Of a stretch of DNA of 64,000 bases, positions 39,401-52,500 are shown piece after piece. The notes beneath the pieces are model-generated. The model did no database searches, was not told the origin of the DNA, and worked only from the letters and a program-made list of their open reading frames with translations. A program made the position numbers and the translations under genes. Every line of letters begins with the position of its first letter. The first letter of the stretch is position 1. Source of the DNA: Zerene cesonia (taxonomy: Eukaryota > Arthropoda > Insecta > Lepidoptera > Pieridae); contig NC_052112.1 in assembly GCF_012273895.1 (NCBI RefSeq), positions 7,974,102 to 8,038,101 on the forward strand, written 5' to 3'.

Positions 39401-42400
39401 TTATTCGGGCATTTAAATAATATAAGCTTCAACAGAGGTCACTTAATTAAGCAATTGCAAAGTATTGTCAAGTCACAACTGTGGTCAAAATTATTAGTAC
39501 AAACAACAGAAGTAGAAACAACAAAAAGTGAAAATAGTCATAGATTTCTAGAAGAGATCTTGAACAATACAATTTTGTTATTTAACTTTCTGAACAATTT
39601 CGTTGTTTCAACTTGGATGATAATAATTACTGTAAAAATTTTAAAAAACTTACAAAAAGAAACGTCTATTCGGTCGGAAACGGGGTGGCCAGCTTGTATT
39701 ATATAAAACACATCTTATGAGTGAACGTTAGTATTGTTTCAAAAAAAGGAAATAAACGAATAGTATGCATATACTTATTACACATAACAGAAAGTTGTGT
39801 AAGTTACACAATTTTATTCATTCATTCATTCGGGGCGGGTGTTTGCATTGCGCAAAGCGCCACGCACGAATAGTTTGCTTTTGTTTACATCTTTTCTAAT
39901 ATTGTATTCATTAATATGAATACAATTGAATCAATGATGAATCTGATAAAACTCAATACTAAAATGACACAGCATGCACAAGGAAATAATTGACGCCCGA
40001 CAAATTGTTGTGAGCACGGGTCGATCAAGTACATAGTACATATATTTCTGGAGTGATTTATGAAAATAAGACATTAAATTTAATTTCACTTAAAACACTC
40101 CGACCCCATTTTGTGTTGACGGACATCTTGAATTTAAAATTTGTTATAGTGTATATCAAGTTCTTATAAAATGATCTTCTAATCAAGTCATTTCATTTGA
40201 TAGCGAAATTGAGGGAGTTGTGGAAAATATTAAATTAGCCATTTTATGCCGGCGGCTATCCTTCATGAAACATAGAACCTAAAAATTTAATTCGGTTGAT
40301 CATATACAGATACGTCAAATTTATTAGACCCCGTCGTTTTTGCATCGGGGTTTTATCAAAAGACCCACCTATAATTAGCTTTCCCGTAGCGCACAAATTT
40401 CGTAGCTTCGTCCTCTTCGCTAAGGTCTGACAGAGACTCCACCGATATATTCTCACGCTTTCGACCAGCCTCACTAGGCTATATGTTAAACAAATATTAG
40501 CAATTAAAATATGTCGATCATAATATAAAATACATTCTCATAATTAAATATATATATACAAAGCGTGATTTGTTCACCTTAAATTGGGGTTTCGAAGGCG
40601 CTGCAACACGCGGTGGCGATGGTTCGTGTGGAACTTGTTGTACACGACCTTTAAAAACCAGGATTTTATACAAACTCAAACTCATTTATTAAACTTCTTC
40701 TAAAAGAATTTTAGAATCGCCGAAATATTGTTTACCGCCATTATTACTGAGGTTCATTTTATTTTCAATATGTAAAAGATAAGAAGAAAAGTTTTATACA
40801 ATCTATGCTATCTGTTCCTTTTATTTGAAGGACTGATCAAATATTTATTTATTTTACACTATTTACTTGCTGTACATAAAACACAATACAGAACTAAAAA
40901 AACAATATGATACAATAGTGACAGCACGATGGGAGGCCTTTTCACTTCAGTGATCTATACCAGGCAACCACAGGGAGAAATGTAAAAAAGTGAAATATGT
41001 CGTAAGTTTTTTTTTATTTATATTGGGGATAAATATTATATCTGAATAAATTACCTGCATCAAGTGAAGTTAGTAAATCAATATCAACAACTTCTTCAAA
41101 AGTGCAGTTCTCGACCTCGGCAAAATGTTTCCCTTTGAATATCAATTTTAGTATCTGATCCCTGAAAAAAAATACATTTTTTTCAAATTCGAAGCCTCAT
41201 AGACATATCAAAATCAAAAGACGCAAAGATCTACAACCGTAAGTAAACCGTAAAATGTACAATAATATTTTTTTTATAAAAAATTTGTTACTTTAATGTT
41301 CTTTTAAATCCATACAATATCAACAAATAAGAACTAAAATCTAAACTAAGTTTTAGGTATTTTTTGTAGCATTGTGTACTTATGTTGATTTTAGTTTATG
41401 AATGTGATTCAATTATATAAAATAATACAAGTTATGTGTAACTGTAATAGGTTCATAATTTTCTATGTGAAATAAAACGAAAATTATTTTTTCACATCTG
41501 TACACTTCGTATATTGCATCATAACATAATATAAAACAAAGTCGCTTTCCGCCCTCCACCAAAAAGGGAAATACGAATGTAACGCGTGCGAAGCCGCGGG
41601 TAAAAGCTAATTATTTTATATTGCATATTCTGTTTGGCACAAATAAAACCTCACTTGTTAGCCTCATATTCCTCCTTCTGCCAGTGCACGGGCTTCATGC
41701 GGCCGTACTTGTGCTCGATGCAGTGCGCGAGGCGGCTCACGATCATCGCGTAGCCGGCCTTGTGGCTGCGCCGGTACGGCTGCAGGAGGTTCGTCGCCTT
41801 CGGGAAGTGGTGCGCCTGAACGTTCACGTCTCGTTAATACCCATTAATATCATAAATGCGAATGTCTGTCTGTCTCCTTCGCACATTTAAACAACTGCTT
41901 CGGATTATATATTGGTTGGTATGAAGGAAGATTTGTGGACCGATAAAGGAATTATTATATGCCGTTAAGTGCCCACGGGAACGTGAACTATGCGGGGAAA
42001 ACCCTGGGTAATAAAATAAGCTTAATAATATAATATGATACAAAAACACTAACACTTTCATGTAAGTACCAAAGTAACAAGCAACAATAAATTATAATAA
42101 GCTGTGTGTTATGTGTTTCACTATATATTGAAGACAAAGTTCATTAAGTAACAATTTCAATTTCGAGTATAAACTTACGAGATATGTGTGCCGATGCCAA
42201 AAGCACGTGAGATGGTTGACAATGGTTCGGGGGTGTCCATGCTTATTACACAGCGTACAGACGTATGAGGGCTCGTGATGGGCCTCTTCTGGAGGATGCT
42301 CCACTAGATACTCCACGCCTAAGAGAGGCGCTCTGAAAATAAAGTTTATCTTCTATCAATAATCTTCTTCGTTCTAAATTCATCTTTCTCCACCTTTCTT

Positions 42401-45400
42401 ATAAGGCTTGAAATTAAATCAAAATAGATTTTACATTCTTCTTCTTATTACAAATAGAGGTACTAGAATTTCGCTCGCGGCTTCGTCCGTGTGGTCAAAC
42501 GAAATTGCCATGGGAATGACATGCTTGACCGCTATAAAAAGTAGTCTATATTACTCTCTAGCTTCCTATCTAGTGATAGAAAGACAAACCAACAATCACA
42601 TTTTCGCATTTATAGCAATGAAATCGTTAATAGTAGTTAGCACGTAAGGCGAGAGTAACAAAAACATTCCACGAACAAGTGAGAAGAGATAATATGGTAT
42701 CGGAATTTTATCAATGGAGGCTTACTTGGTTTCATCTAAAATATGTTGAATGTGAGTTGGCAGACTCTTATAACAGTTATACTTATGCTCAATCGTTGTA
42801 GCATTATGCAAATTCACTTCTTCAGCCATCTTTTTGAGAACGCTCGATGTGGCTGAAACAAATGCAAGTTAAGCTTTTAGAGATTAAATTAAGGTGCAAT
42901 TATGCATGTTATATGCACATTAATTGTTCCATCTGTTATAAACAGCCGTTGTGTAGTTAGATCAAAACATACATAGAGACAGATGGCGACAAGCGACTTT
43001 TATAGTATGTAGTTATACTGTAAACATGGTATAATGATAATATCATTTATTGATGTTATTAGTTATTATGATGTCTCTACTTATTATTCATATATTTGAA
43101 TATAATAAAACGACTTGTTAAGAACACAATACAAAAGCTAAATGAGAAATATACATACATTTTTTTTTTATAGAATAAAAACTTTATTGAATTTCATTTC
43201 TTTTCATTCACTTCTAGCTATAGCTTACCTCCAGATTTAGAATTTGCTCCCCTTTCATTGAGGAGATAAGGATGCTCTTCGAATATAGATTTCGGCCAAA
43301 TAGTTTTAGATGATAACTTTGTTTTGTGCTTTTTCCCCGAAATGTGAGTCTGTCGAAAATAATTAAACTGTAACATTATCACATTTATTTTATAAAGAAC
43401 GAACGAAAGATCTGTTTTTTTCACAGCCCGAAAATAAAAGATGTTCCATATCCACAGAACAACTTAAAGCAGCCCATTATGACAATTGTTAATTGCACCC
43501 CATGGACATAAACAACTATGCAACCGGTCATTGGTGTTTTACCTTGATTGATATAAATCAATGTACCTGTAATACAGTCTCGCCGCTGCATACAGCTGCG
43601 CAAGGAAAGCACAGGTAGATCCATTTCCCCGATATATCGCGCCCACGTCGCTCCACCATACACCTGATCGAGTCATCTTCAACCTTGATCTTCAAACTGT
43701 TCAAATGTTCCAGAAACTCCTGCTCAGCCTGTAAATTACGTTTATATAATCAATCACTCACGATAACGCATCATTTTTAAACGCGTAGAAAATACCGCAA
43801 TAATGATAATAGTAGCCGAATTGCAAATAAATATCAGTAGTCGTGTAAGGGACAAAGGAAATAAAATACACAAACAATTGTTTTTTCCATTTATTTAATC
43901 ATAAAACGTTTTCTTTGTGTAAACATACTTACTTACCTTAATAGGAAATCAGCGAGTTCTATTTTATTAAAAATATCACAATCACGGAACGGAATCAGGC
44001 TTAAAAACATTGTGTGAAGGATATGTATTGTAAATAGTTAAACTAATGATCTAATTACACCGCACTTTACACTTAAATTTCGCTTAAAGTTAGCTAAGGT
44101 AAATATTATTTTCTGATCCACACTTCTAGTGGTCACTTTATTTATAAGAAACAATATAATTTCACGTTTAATACCCACCTAATTTATCATTTCTTTATTT
44201 ATAACGAGTGCTTTATAAAAATATTTTACTATGATCACCGTTTTTTTTATTTGATTTCTGACTATCCAAGACCTCTAATTTGAGTCCAACTTCATCAATA
44301 TATTTTAAAGTTTTGCTCTCTAACAGCTAGTCAACTTTCCAAATATTCATGTTTGTCTACACTCTACTGCGACTTTTACGATTTAAAACCATATATACCC
44401 AGCACCTCTAGCTTTTTTCATCATGAAAAAGATATAAATATATTAGTAATATTTGTTATCCAAGTGTTGTCAGTGGGACAGTTAAATAGTAAAAATTATT
44501 CATTGCCATAAATTTTATCACCAAAAGGTAACAAACCATATGTATATATATACAAAAGTATAGTGTTTGAGCAGAATAAGCTATAATATCTGTTGTTAGA
44601 TAGATAGAAATAATATGGATGGTTAAAAATAAGTATTTATTGATACTAGAGATGCATTGACTACAAATTGTACTATAAAAATATTTATCAAGAATAAAGC
44701 TAGCTCGTGTGTATATCGTGAGCAAACATATGCAATTATGGATTCTGATAGAATATCAAATAGCTTGTGTACATAATTAGTCAGGTAGAAGGCAGACTTA
44801 TTTAATGGGCTAAATGCTGTTAGCCAGCTAACAAGCCCTTCCTAATCTGTTGAAAGATTCGTGAACAGGTGTAAATTTTTAACCCTAAATTGTTATAACA
44901 TCTCCATATTATTTCAAGCAAATATAATTTCACATACTTTATATAATCACCTTCTAATTAAATTTGTTCTTGACATTAACAAGACTATAGTAATGGCAAA
45001 AAACTGGTGCCCAGTTTAAGAATTAAAATTATAAATTGTAAGTTGTTTATAAATTTCTTTATAACTTAACCATACATAGTTAATATAGTTAAAGGAGCAA
45101 TATAACAGTCACACTTTGCCCTCAAAATGTTATTGTATATTTTAAACACACTTTAATCTAATTTTTAGACAACTTTCACAAAGGATGAAGGTTCTCAATT
45201 TGCATAATTTTTAAATGTTTCTTTTTGGTAACAGTAGTTGGTCAATATCATTGTGTCAACAAATAAAGTATTTAAATAACTTAATTAAATTAATTTGGTG
45301 TTAAAATGTCCAAAAGTTTTTTTTTTACATAACGCGTTTTTTAATAACTTCCATATTTACACTTTACTTATGCATGTATACATAAATATGTCGGTTAAGA

Positions 45401-46722
45401 ACAAACTAGCAATATTATTCACTATTCTAATTAATTCTGTTGCTGTCATTTTGGTCACATAACCAAAATTTGTAGAATAAAATTCATTAATGTTTTATAC
45501 GAAAGAAGTTTCAAGATATTAGCAATTGAAAGCCACATTATCCACATTACAATCATTTATTGATAATATCAACACAACAGGGAAGAAGCAACTTTTGTAT
45601 TTGTAACATTTTAAGAACACTTTTTTATGTTTCATTTACAGGGAATTAATCAGAATAAATATTGAATATTCTTTTTGAAACGCCATTTAAGAGTCAGATT
45701 TTATTCCATTTGCTCATGGGGAATTCAAGTTTTGACCAAAATAAGTTACTTATTTTTGGCTGTATTTATTTTTCATTTCAACCTCATGAAAGGAATTTGA
45801 AATGACTTTTGAAAGTAGTAAATAATTTATCAAAATAAAAGCTATAATAGGTACTAGTAGTTGAGTTCAATGTGTATTAATATTCAAAATATTAAAAGAA
45901 AGATTTGTATCTACTGGACCTATTTTAAAAATTCTTTCACCATTATACAGCTGCTACTTCACTAAGTGACATAGGCTATTATATATGTACCAAGGATGAA
46001 GCCAAGGTGAACAGCTACTCTACACTAATATTATAAAGAGGAAACTTTTGTGTTTTCTATTTTTGTATGTTAGTAATGTTTTCTCACAAAAATCATTACT
46101 GAGAGACATAGGCTACATATGTACCACAGGCGAAGCCGTTAAGAAGTAAATTATACATTATTTTATACAGTTTCAAAAATTGCTTGATCTTGAATCAAAT
46201 TACACCAAAAATAAGACTAAAATTCAAAGCAAAATTATTCTACCAAAATAGCCCATTTTCTGGTTCTTGGAAAAATTACTTGCAGGCAAGTTTTATCACA
46301 AAATTACCTTTGACGAAAAATGCTGATCATAAAATTATTGATATTTATAAATAGAATACAGTGATTCTAATGCATTAATATTTTTTTATACTTATACACA
46401 GATAAAGAAAAATGTAGTATTGAACAAAAAGAAACCATAGAATAATACCAACTCAAAATTATGTATTATTGTATAGGTTATCAAATTTTTAAATTATGTT
46501 CTGATTTATATTTTTTTACTTTATTTTATAGGTCAAATATAAAATAAAATATAACATATTCAATGCTAATCTAGAAGATATTTAATAAATAAATATTGAA
46601 TTCCAATGTATTTCAAATTTAATATTTACCTTGGTACTAGTTTCTAAGTCTGGTTTCTTAGGTACTTCAGTGACAGAATCTTGATATCCCTCTGCACCAG
46701 GAGGGCAGTCTGGGAGCTCCAT
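33449..46722 (-). CDS. large nuclear zinc-finger/RS-rich protein, exons 1-19
   Basis: Nineteen minus-strand exons join in phase: 46722-46630, 43728-43567, 43349-43229, 42852-42726, 42332-42179, 41815-41655, 41161-41055, 40648-40578, 40478-40369, 39325-39226, 39000-38823, 38554-38167, 37944-37861, 37710-36502 (split by a gap), 36377-36068, 35619-35422, 35027-34860, 34329-34184 and 33779-33449. With the inverted exon 27592-28539 the product is 1362 residues. Features in order: a U1/matrin-type finger (C71-C74-H87-H93), a second one (C193-C196-H208-H214), two related EEWKKFWNRR / PEWITFWTGR segments, RRRSPERRRTPE repeats, Ala-rich helices, an acidic segment and the Asn/Gln/RGG tail. This suggests a nuclear RNA-processing role, which is inference. 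It may be the insect gene usually listed as 'uncharacterized protein CG7065', but I am not sure of that name. Confidence 0.88.
35791..35986 (+). mobile_element. Helitron-like non-autonomous element, complete
   Basis: About 196 bp beginning TCCTACTAATATTATAAATG and ending with the hairpin CGCGGGTGAAAACGCG and CTAG at 35983-35986, followed by T. A 9-bp TCCTACTAA duplication at the start makes 35782 an alternative 5' end; that one is preceded by A and fits the A/T insertion rule. It lies in an intron of the zinc-finger gene. The family is a well-known lepidopteran Helitron type. Confidence 0.75.
36516..36592. repeat. 77-bp contig-end overlap, direct copy of 37593-37669
   Basis: The last 77 bases before the gap are identical to the first 77 after it. 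Collapsing them gives a 132-nt exon that keeps the reading frame (...DRRRSPGGRNPSPH...), so the gap is artificial. Confidence 0.96.
36593..37592. other. assembly gap of exactly 1000 N (spurious)
   Basis: The flanks overlap by 77 identical bases within one exon of the zinc-finger gene. No sequence needs to be missing here. Confidence 0.96.
41835..42010 (+). repeat. degenerate Helitron-like repeat
   Basis: It begins TTAATATCATAAATGCGAAT and ends near a GCGGGG-containing 3' part, like the family at 35791-35986 but diverged. A further 3'-end fragment lies at about 41565-41610 (GCGAAGCCGCGGGTAAAAGC). Both are intronic. Confidence 0.4.
42455..42660. repeat. dispersed repeat fragment
   Basis: TTTCGCTCGCGGCTTCGTCC with following text is a repeat start I recall from lepidopteran introns. 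It lies between exons 4 and 5 of the zinc-finger gene and has no coding content. Confidence 0.35.
43729..46629. other. first intron of the zinc-finger gene
   Basis: A 2.9-kb AT-rich intron between the ATG exon and exon 2. It holds a repeat at about 45900-46145 whose text (CTACACTAATATTA... CTTTCAC-ATTATA-AGCTGC) recurs at 56210-56365. Otherwise I see nothing in it. Confidence 0.6.
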
Positions 46723-48246
46723 CTTGATTCACTACACTTTAGTTTATGACCTCAGGACGGTCATAAACAATTTTTCACTATTTAAAAAAATCTTCACTGT
46801 TCCTTGAATAACACAACTGGAATGAAACAAATAATAATAATAAATAAGCGTAACAGGCTTAATGCCTAAACCATAAAAATGTTTTGGTATATATGTGTAA
46901 TTAATGATACTTACACAGCAGCTGTATACTTACATGTAATTTTCAAACTTCACTATCAAGGCTGGTTCTTAGTATTAAATATTACATTCATCATAAATAA
47001 GGATGAACCCTTTTTGTTAACAATTTCAGTTTAAAATTGTGACTTATGTTGTTGTTTTATGTTTATTTGTGTATGATATAATAAGTGAAAGCATCAAAAC
47101 TTAGTACAATCAAATAAGCAAGAACTCTTGATTTAATAACACGTAATATGTTTGCTTGTAACTTAGAATTCATTGGGATAGTCCGTATAATTTAGGTTTC
47201 ATTTTGGTCTAATTAATGATAAATGTGTTAAGTAAATCTTTACTTACCCAAAATTATAAAAGGCACTTTTAATCACTGAAATGTATTGGTTTTAAACAAT
47301 ACTATAAATATAAAACAAACAAAAAATATTGGTAACTTACAAAGATATGAATTCTTGTCGACACTTGACAATAAACAACATCGATTGTCAAAAAAGAAAC
47401 GCCAATTATTTTGTCTTATGTACATTATTATTTATATTTGGATATATACGCAGACTTATTCTGTTTTTGACAAAAGATTGAGTTTTATATGGTTTCCAAA
47501 TCCAAACATTATTCATAAATCATAATACGTATATATAACTAACCTTAAAAATACTGTTGCTACTTATTACAATGGTCGATACATTCGTTGGCCAGGTCAA
47601 TTCATATGAATATTTGATAAGAATAACAATGCAATTATGATATTCGCATAATCTACCCCGATGATCAAATGAAACATAGAAATTAGAACATTTCTAAGAT
47701 TCTATTTTCGATTACTAAAAATCTACCAAAACGCAACATCCAAACGATTGTCGCTTGTCAAAAACCTCTTGACTAGTCAAGTTAGCACAGAATAAGTAAT
47801 ATACTACGAAACCAAGAGTTTTCACAGATATCTAATACTATGAACTATGGAATGTAGAGAACTCCATTACAAAAGCTATTATTCCCGAAACAAATTATAA
47901 TATATTTTATACTAGCTCTTGGTCGCTTTCAAATTGTAAATGAAAACCATTCTCGCACCCACTCAACTCAAATCTATTGCACAGCCCTTTAATAAGAGTG
48001 CTCAGTACAGTGACATACAAACGCACAGAAGAAATATACATAGAACACATAGAACACAACACTACGGAATACATAGAACATAGCAAGGGAATCTAGGGAT
48101 TCAGAGACATTTTATAAATCATCAAATATATCAAGACTAGCAAACAAGTCGAAAGCATTGCTAGAATAAGTTAAATATTAATTAATTAACAGATATGTAC
48201 ACACATACAGGTTACATATTATAATGCATGTACCCACTTTCTCATG

Positions 48247-48315
48247 TCGACATCGGCAATGGAGCTAGTGTCGCCTGATGGTAAGCGCTACCACCGCCTT
48301 TGAAGCGTGCTCGAC
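48247..48315 (-). mobile_element. internally deleted SINE copy
   Basis: On the minus strand the SINE 5' end (GTCGAGCACGCTTC) is joined directly to its 3' block (TACCATCAGGCGACACTAGC). About 250 bases of the full element at 12041 are missing. Confidence 0.6.
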
Positions 48316-48750
48316 TAACACAAACTGCTTCGATTGACTTCATTTTTTTATGAAGTTTAATAAAAATATTTTTTTAATATTTTTCTCAGTTTAATTAGTG
48401 AAGTAATGCATGTATATTACATGCATTACCGCGGCCATAGTTTCATAGCTCGAGATTAAAGAGTAGTATTGTACTACTCCGGGATAGTGGGCAAGCTTTG
48501 AGTTTTTATTTTTTGATGATAGGTTTGGCCGTCGCAATATCTTAGGCCATATAATATATTTGGCACTTAGTACGTCGACTGATATTGTCGTATAGTCGGT
48601 TAAGTATGCGATAAAAATAGGTATATCAGTACTACGAAGCGCTGGACGAAGGAAAAGACTAGGACTGGTAACGCCGAGTCGGACATCTTTTGAGGATTGT
48701 ATCAATTTACATACTTAGCTAGTTACGTTGTTCATAATCACTATTTTTTT

Positions 48751-48910
48751 CCTATGTCTCTTTGTATGCTTAAATCTTTAAAACTACGCAACGGATTTTG
48801 ATGCGGTTTTTTTAATAGATAGAGTAATTCGAGAGAAAAGTTTATATATATGATAACATCCATCAAATAGTGGAGAAATACTGTTATTTTTGAGGTTTCT
48901 AATGTGATGT
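48751..48910 (+). repeat. degenerate Helitron-like repeat
   Basis: AAACTACGCAACGGATTTTG followed by ATGCGG matches the copy at 15381-15495. Confidence 0.4.
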
Positions 48911-49502
48911 CGTTAATTATCAATTTTATTCCGCTTACATTGCAAACGCAGGTTGATCCCTACTAGATTTATCAAAATAATGTACTAATTATTTGTACAC
49001 ATTGAAAGGTCTACAGAAAACTCCGCTATGGTATATATCTATCTCTTATGGATATCGCACAATAACATTTTTTTGTCATTTACTTTTTACGAGAAATAAT
49101 GGCTAATTTTCGAAACGATTGTTTAAAACAATACAGAATTAATTCTTATCCAAATTAATAGCAATACATTTTTGATTTAATATAGATCTATATGGTCCTT
49201 TACAGTACAATATTTAAAATGATATTTTGATGGCTACTATATATTTAAAATTGAATTCTGATAAAAAAATTACTGCGGGACTGTAGCTCTAGGCTCTATA
49301 CATATCTTCCTATTACACTTTTTAATAATAAAAAATTAACAAAGACCCTCCTCGTCAAATAAGCTTTTACGTAAAGCTATATATGTGACTTAAACTTAGA
49401 GGGCATTCACCGTATGCCCGGAGTTAATGCTAATTACAGGCAAAAGAAGCCTCCAAGTATAGCAGCCTTATTCAACGAAGCGCGGACAGATTTGCGCTCA
49501 CA

Positions 49503-52500
49503 ATGAACTGGAGCGGACGCATTAGCGTCGCCGCCACTTTTGGCTTAATACCGCGATTGTTTTGTGTTTACGCTTATATCGATACTTTCTCTCCCATTGC
49601 GGTTTCGGAACATGGAATACCCATAGAAGTAAAGTTTTGGGACACTATGAGAACTCCCCTTGCACATATGGTGGACGTTACCAATGAGTTTGGACTAAAA
49701 GTTTTAGCGGAACATAATTTTTTAAATGAAAATAACATCGCATTTTCGCCTTATGGACTTATGGGCATTTTAGTAGCGTTATTTGAAGGTGTTGATGGTG
49801 AGTCTTCATATCAAATTCAACGTTGCATGCAATTGCCATGGAATAGAAATATAATTAGGATAGGGTTCAGGGATATACATCGTACTTTAAAGGTCAGTAC
49901 TAAATTTAATTATTAATTATACACTAAAAAAATTTACGCAGGTGCGCGCCATTTTGACGTAATTAAATAAATCCCATCTGTTTTAAATAAACATATTTAA
50001 ACAAAAATAAGTTAATGAGCAGGCTCTATAACCATTAATTAGCAAAATATTAATAATATTGTCATTGTACCAAAAAAATGGTGTACGTACTTATTTTAAT
50101 AGATTAAGATAATTAAATTATGAACGATGTTTCAGACTTATTTTGTACCAGAAGAAGGATTTTTAGCTGGTTTAGCACTAAATAACGAGAATGTGACTTT
50201 TAGCGAGAGCTATCGAAAAATTTTAAGATTTTACGGATTTGATTTGGAAAACGATCCATTACCTCCACCAGAAGCAGATACTACGGATAATTTAAATGTA
50301 ATTACTAGTGCAATGGATTCTCATGCTACCAACGCTGCTACTGAAAACGATTCGGAAATAACATCAGAACAAACCTCTACAGCTCAGCCTACTATAACTG
50401 CAATGGAAGAAACAACAATAGCAACGAAATTTGAACCAGCAAATGAAACAGATAATTCTCAATTATCTACTATGACATCAACAGCAAATTCAGAAACACC
50501 TTCGGAAATAACAAGTACTCCAGAAATCGAAACTACTGAAACAACAAAACAAGTTACTTCATCTGAATTAAATTCGAGTGCCGTAATGACATCTCCATTT
50601 ACATTAGATCCTTTATCTACAACATCAACTTTATCCACAACAGGGGAAGTATTAGCGAATAATGATGTAGAGATTCTGTCTACTCAATCAATCATGTCGT
50701 CTGATACTACGACAAATTTTGAAATAAGTTCGACACTAGCAACAGATATGGAAAGCACAGCCTCGACCATGAGTGAAACGCAATCAATGGAAGAGATGAC
50801 TACGTTTGAATCCACCACAGCATCACTTAACGATTCAACATTAGAGACCCTTGAGCGTCGGAAAAAATCAATCGTAGACTTTATCTTTACCAGTCCGCCA
50901 AACATCGATGAGTATGCGGTTTATAGATCCTTTAATATAGGTCCTAATCTCCTTGATACGACAGGTTATAATACTGATTCTATGTTTATGGCAAACGGGT
51001 TTCGAAATATTCAGGTAATATAAATTAGAATTCATTTATAGATCTAAAAACGTAATTCTTTAAAAATTCATCCATTCATATTCATAACTACTCTGTCCCA
51101 GGTTTCGTACATGCATTACGATACAATTTTGGAACATGCGTATCTACCTCATCTAGAAGCATCCGCTCTTCGTTTACCTCTGGATAGTGAACGATATTAT
51201 TTATTGGTCATATTACCCGTGAGAGCAAACAAAGGGGAGTTGGAACGATTGCTAACGCGAATGGCGCGGGAGTCAGACCTCTCTGATGTGTACGCGGCGC
51301 TGAGACCTCGTCGTGTGAGGGCCGTAGTACCGAGTTTTACTGTGAAGGGTCATGTTACTTTAACCACAGACTTGCAAAAAGTGAGAATCAATTATATTTA
51401 ATGGTTATAAGTATTCTGTTGTAAAGCGTTAACCATCAACAAATTAGAACACATAATAAAAGATCATAATTTATTCAAATTCAATTGGACATCTATAAAA
51501 GCAATGGGCGATGGACGCAGGTTTGAATCCTTCGAAGTTTACGAAACTTTTTTATATGTATGTTTCTATAAATTGTTTTAAAAAATATTACTCATCGTAG
51601 CTCTAAAAACAAGTTTGCGTAATTGGTTTGCACCTCACACTTGATCCCTCCAACTATAAAAAGTTATTTATTATAAAGGTTACGCGAAAAGGATATTGAA
51701 ACTATTTCCTTTTTTCTTTCTTTTTTTATTAGGCTTCGAAAATCAAATGGTAGATATATTATAATTTTCAATTATGGGTACACTTTTGCAAAATTGTAAA
51801 TTTTCTAGCCATACTCCAGCTAGCTATTGAAATGCGAAAATATTTAACCCAATTTTAACAACTGATGAGGCAATATTATAATCATTCTCCGTGACACTAC
51901 CACAAAATCGTAACAAAATGTATGTAATTACCATACAATTAAACGAGATTTTAATCTCTACAATGAATGAAATATATTTTGCATTATATTTTAATTTATG
52001 GTGCATTTACACGATCGGGCGAAAAGCGAGGTATATAACGAATCCGCATACTTATATAGTGCACTCGCTATTCGCCTTGAGATTCGCATATTTGCGTTAA
52101 GAACGGTGTTTTACCACTCGCATGCGAATGTGAAATGAGAAAGCGAATGACGAACAAAATTGTGTAAATGCTTTTGATGCAATGCTTTTCAAGCATGGAG
52201 TACGAAGAATATTCCTACCAAGTTGAGCAAATACTTAAAATGATATATTTTAATAGCTGAATAGTTTGAACATCTTTATAATGGTTGCACTCATGCAAAA
52301 TATATTTGGAATAAGTAATAGAAGTCTTCATAAGCGTCAGCATCAGTCCATATATGTTCCCACTGCTGGGACACAGGCCTCCTATGAGGGTTCGCTTCCT
52401 TCTTCTACGATGTCTTCGTATATGATTAAAAATATAGAACTTATCTTAGGAGAATAGTACCCGAACCATAAATTACGCCTAAGATTTTTTATAAAAACGA

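Larger units (their letters stand above)
46723..49502. other. intergenic region between the zinc-finger gene and the serpin
   Basis: It contains the 5' UTR and promoter of the zinc-finger gene (minus) and the promoter of the serpin (plus), neither of which I can delimit. Repeats are at 48247-48315 and 48751-48910. A 104-codon minus frame at 48391-48705 has no recognisable family and is not called a gene. Confidence 0.5.

Noticed and set aside
48391..48705. Minus-strand frame of 104 codons
   Set aside because: No family resemblance, no splice context and flanked by repeat fragments; possibly part of a mobile element, but unsupported.
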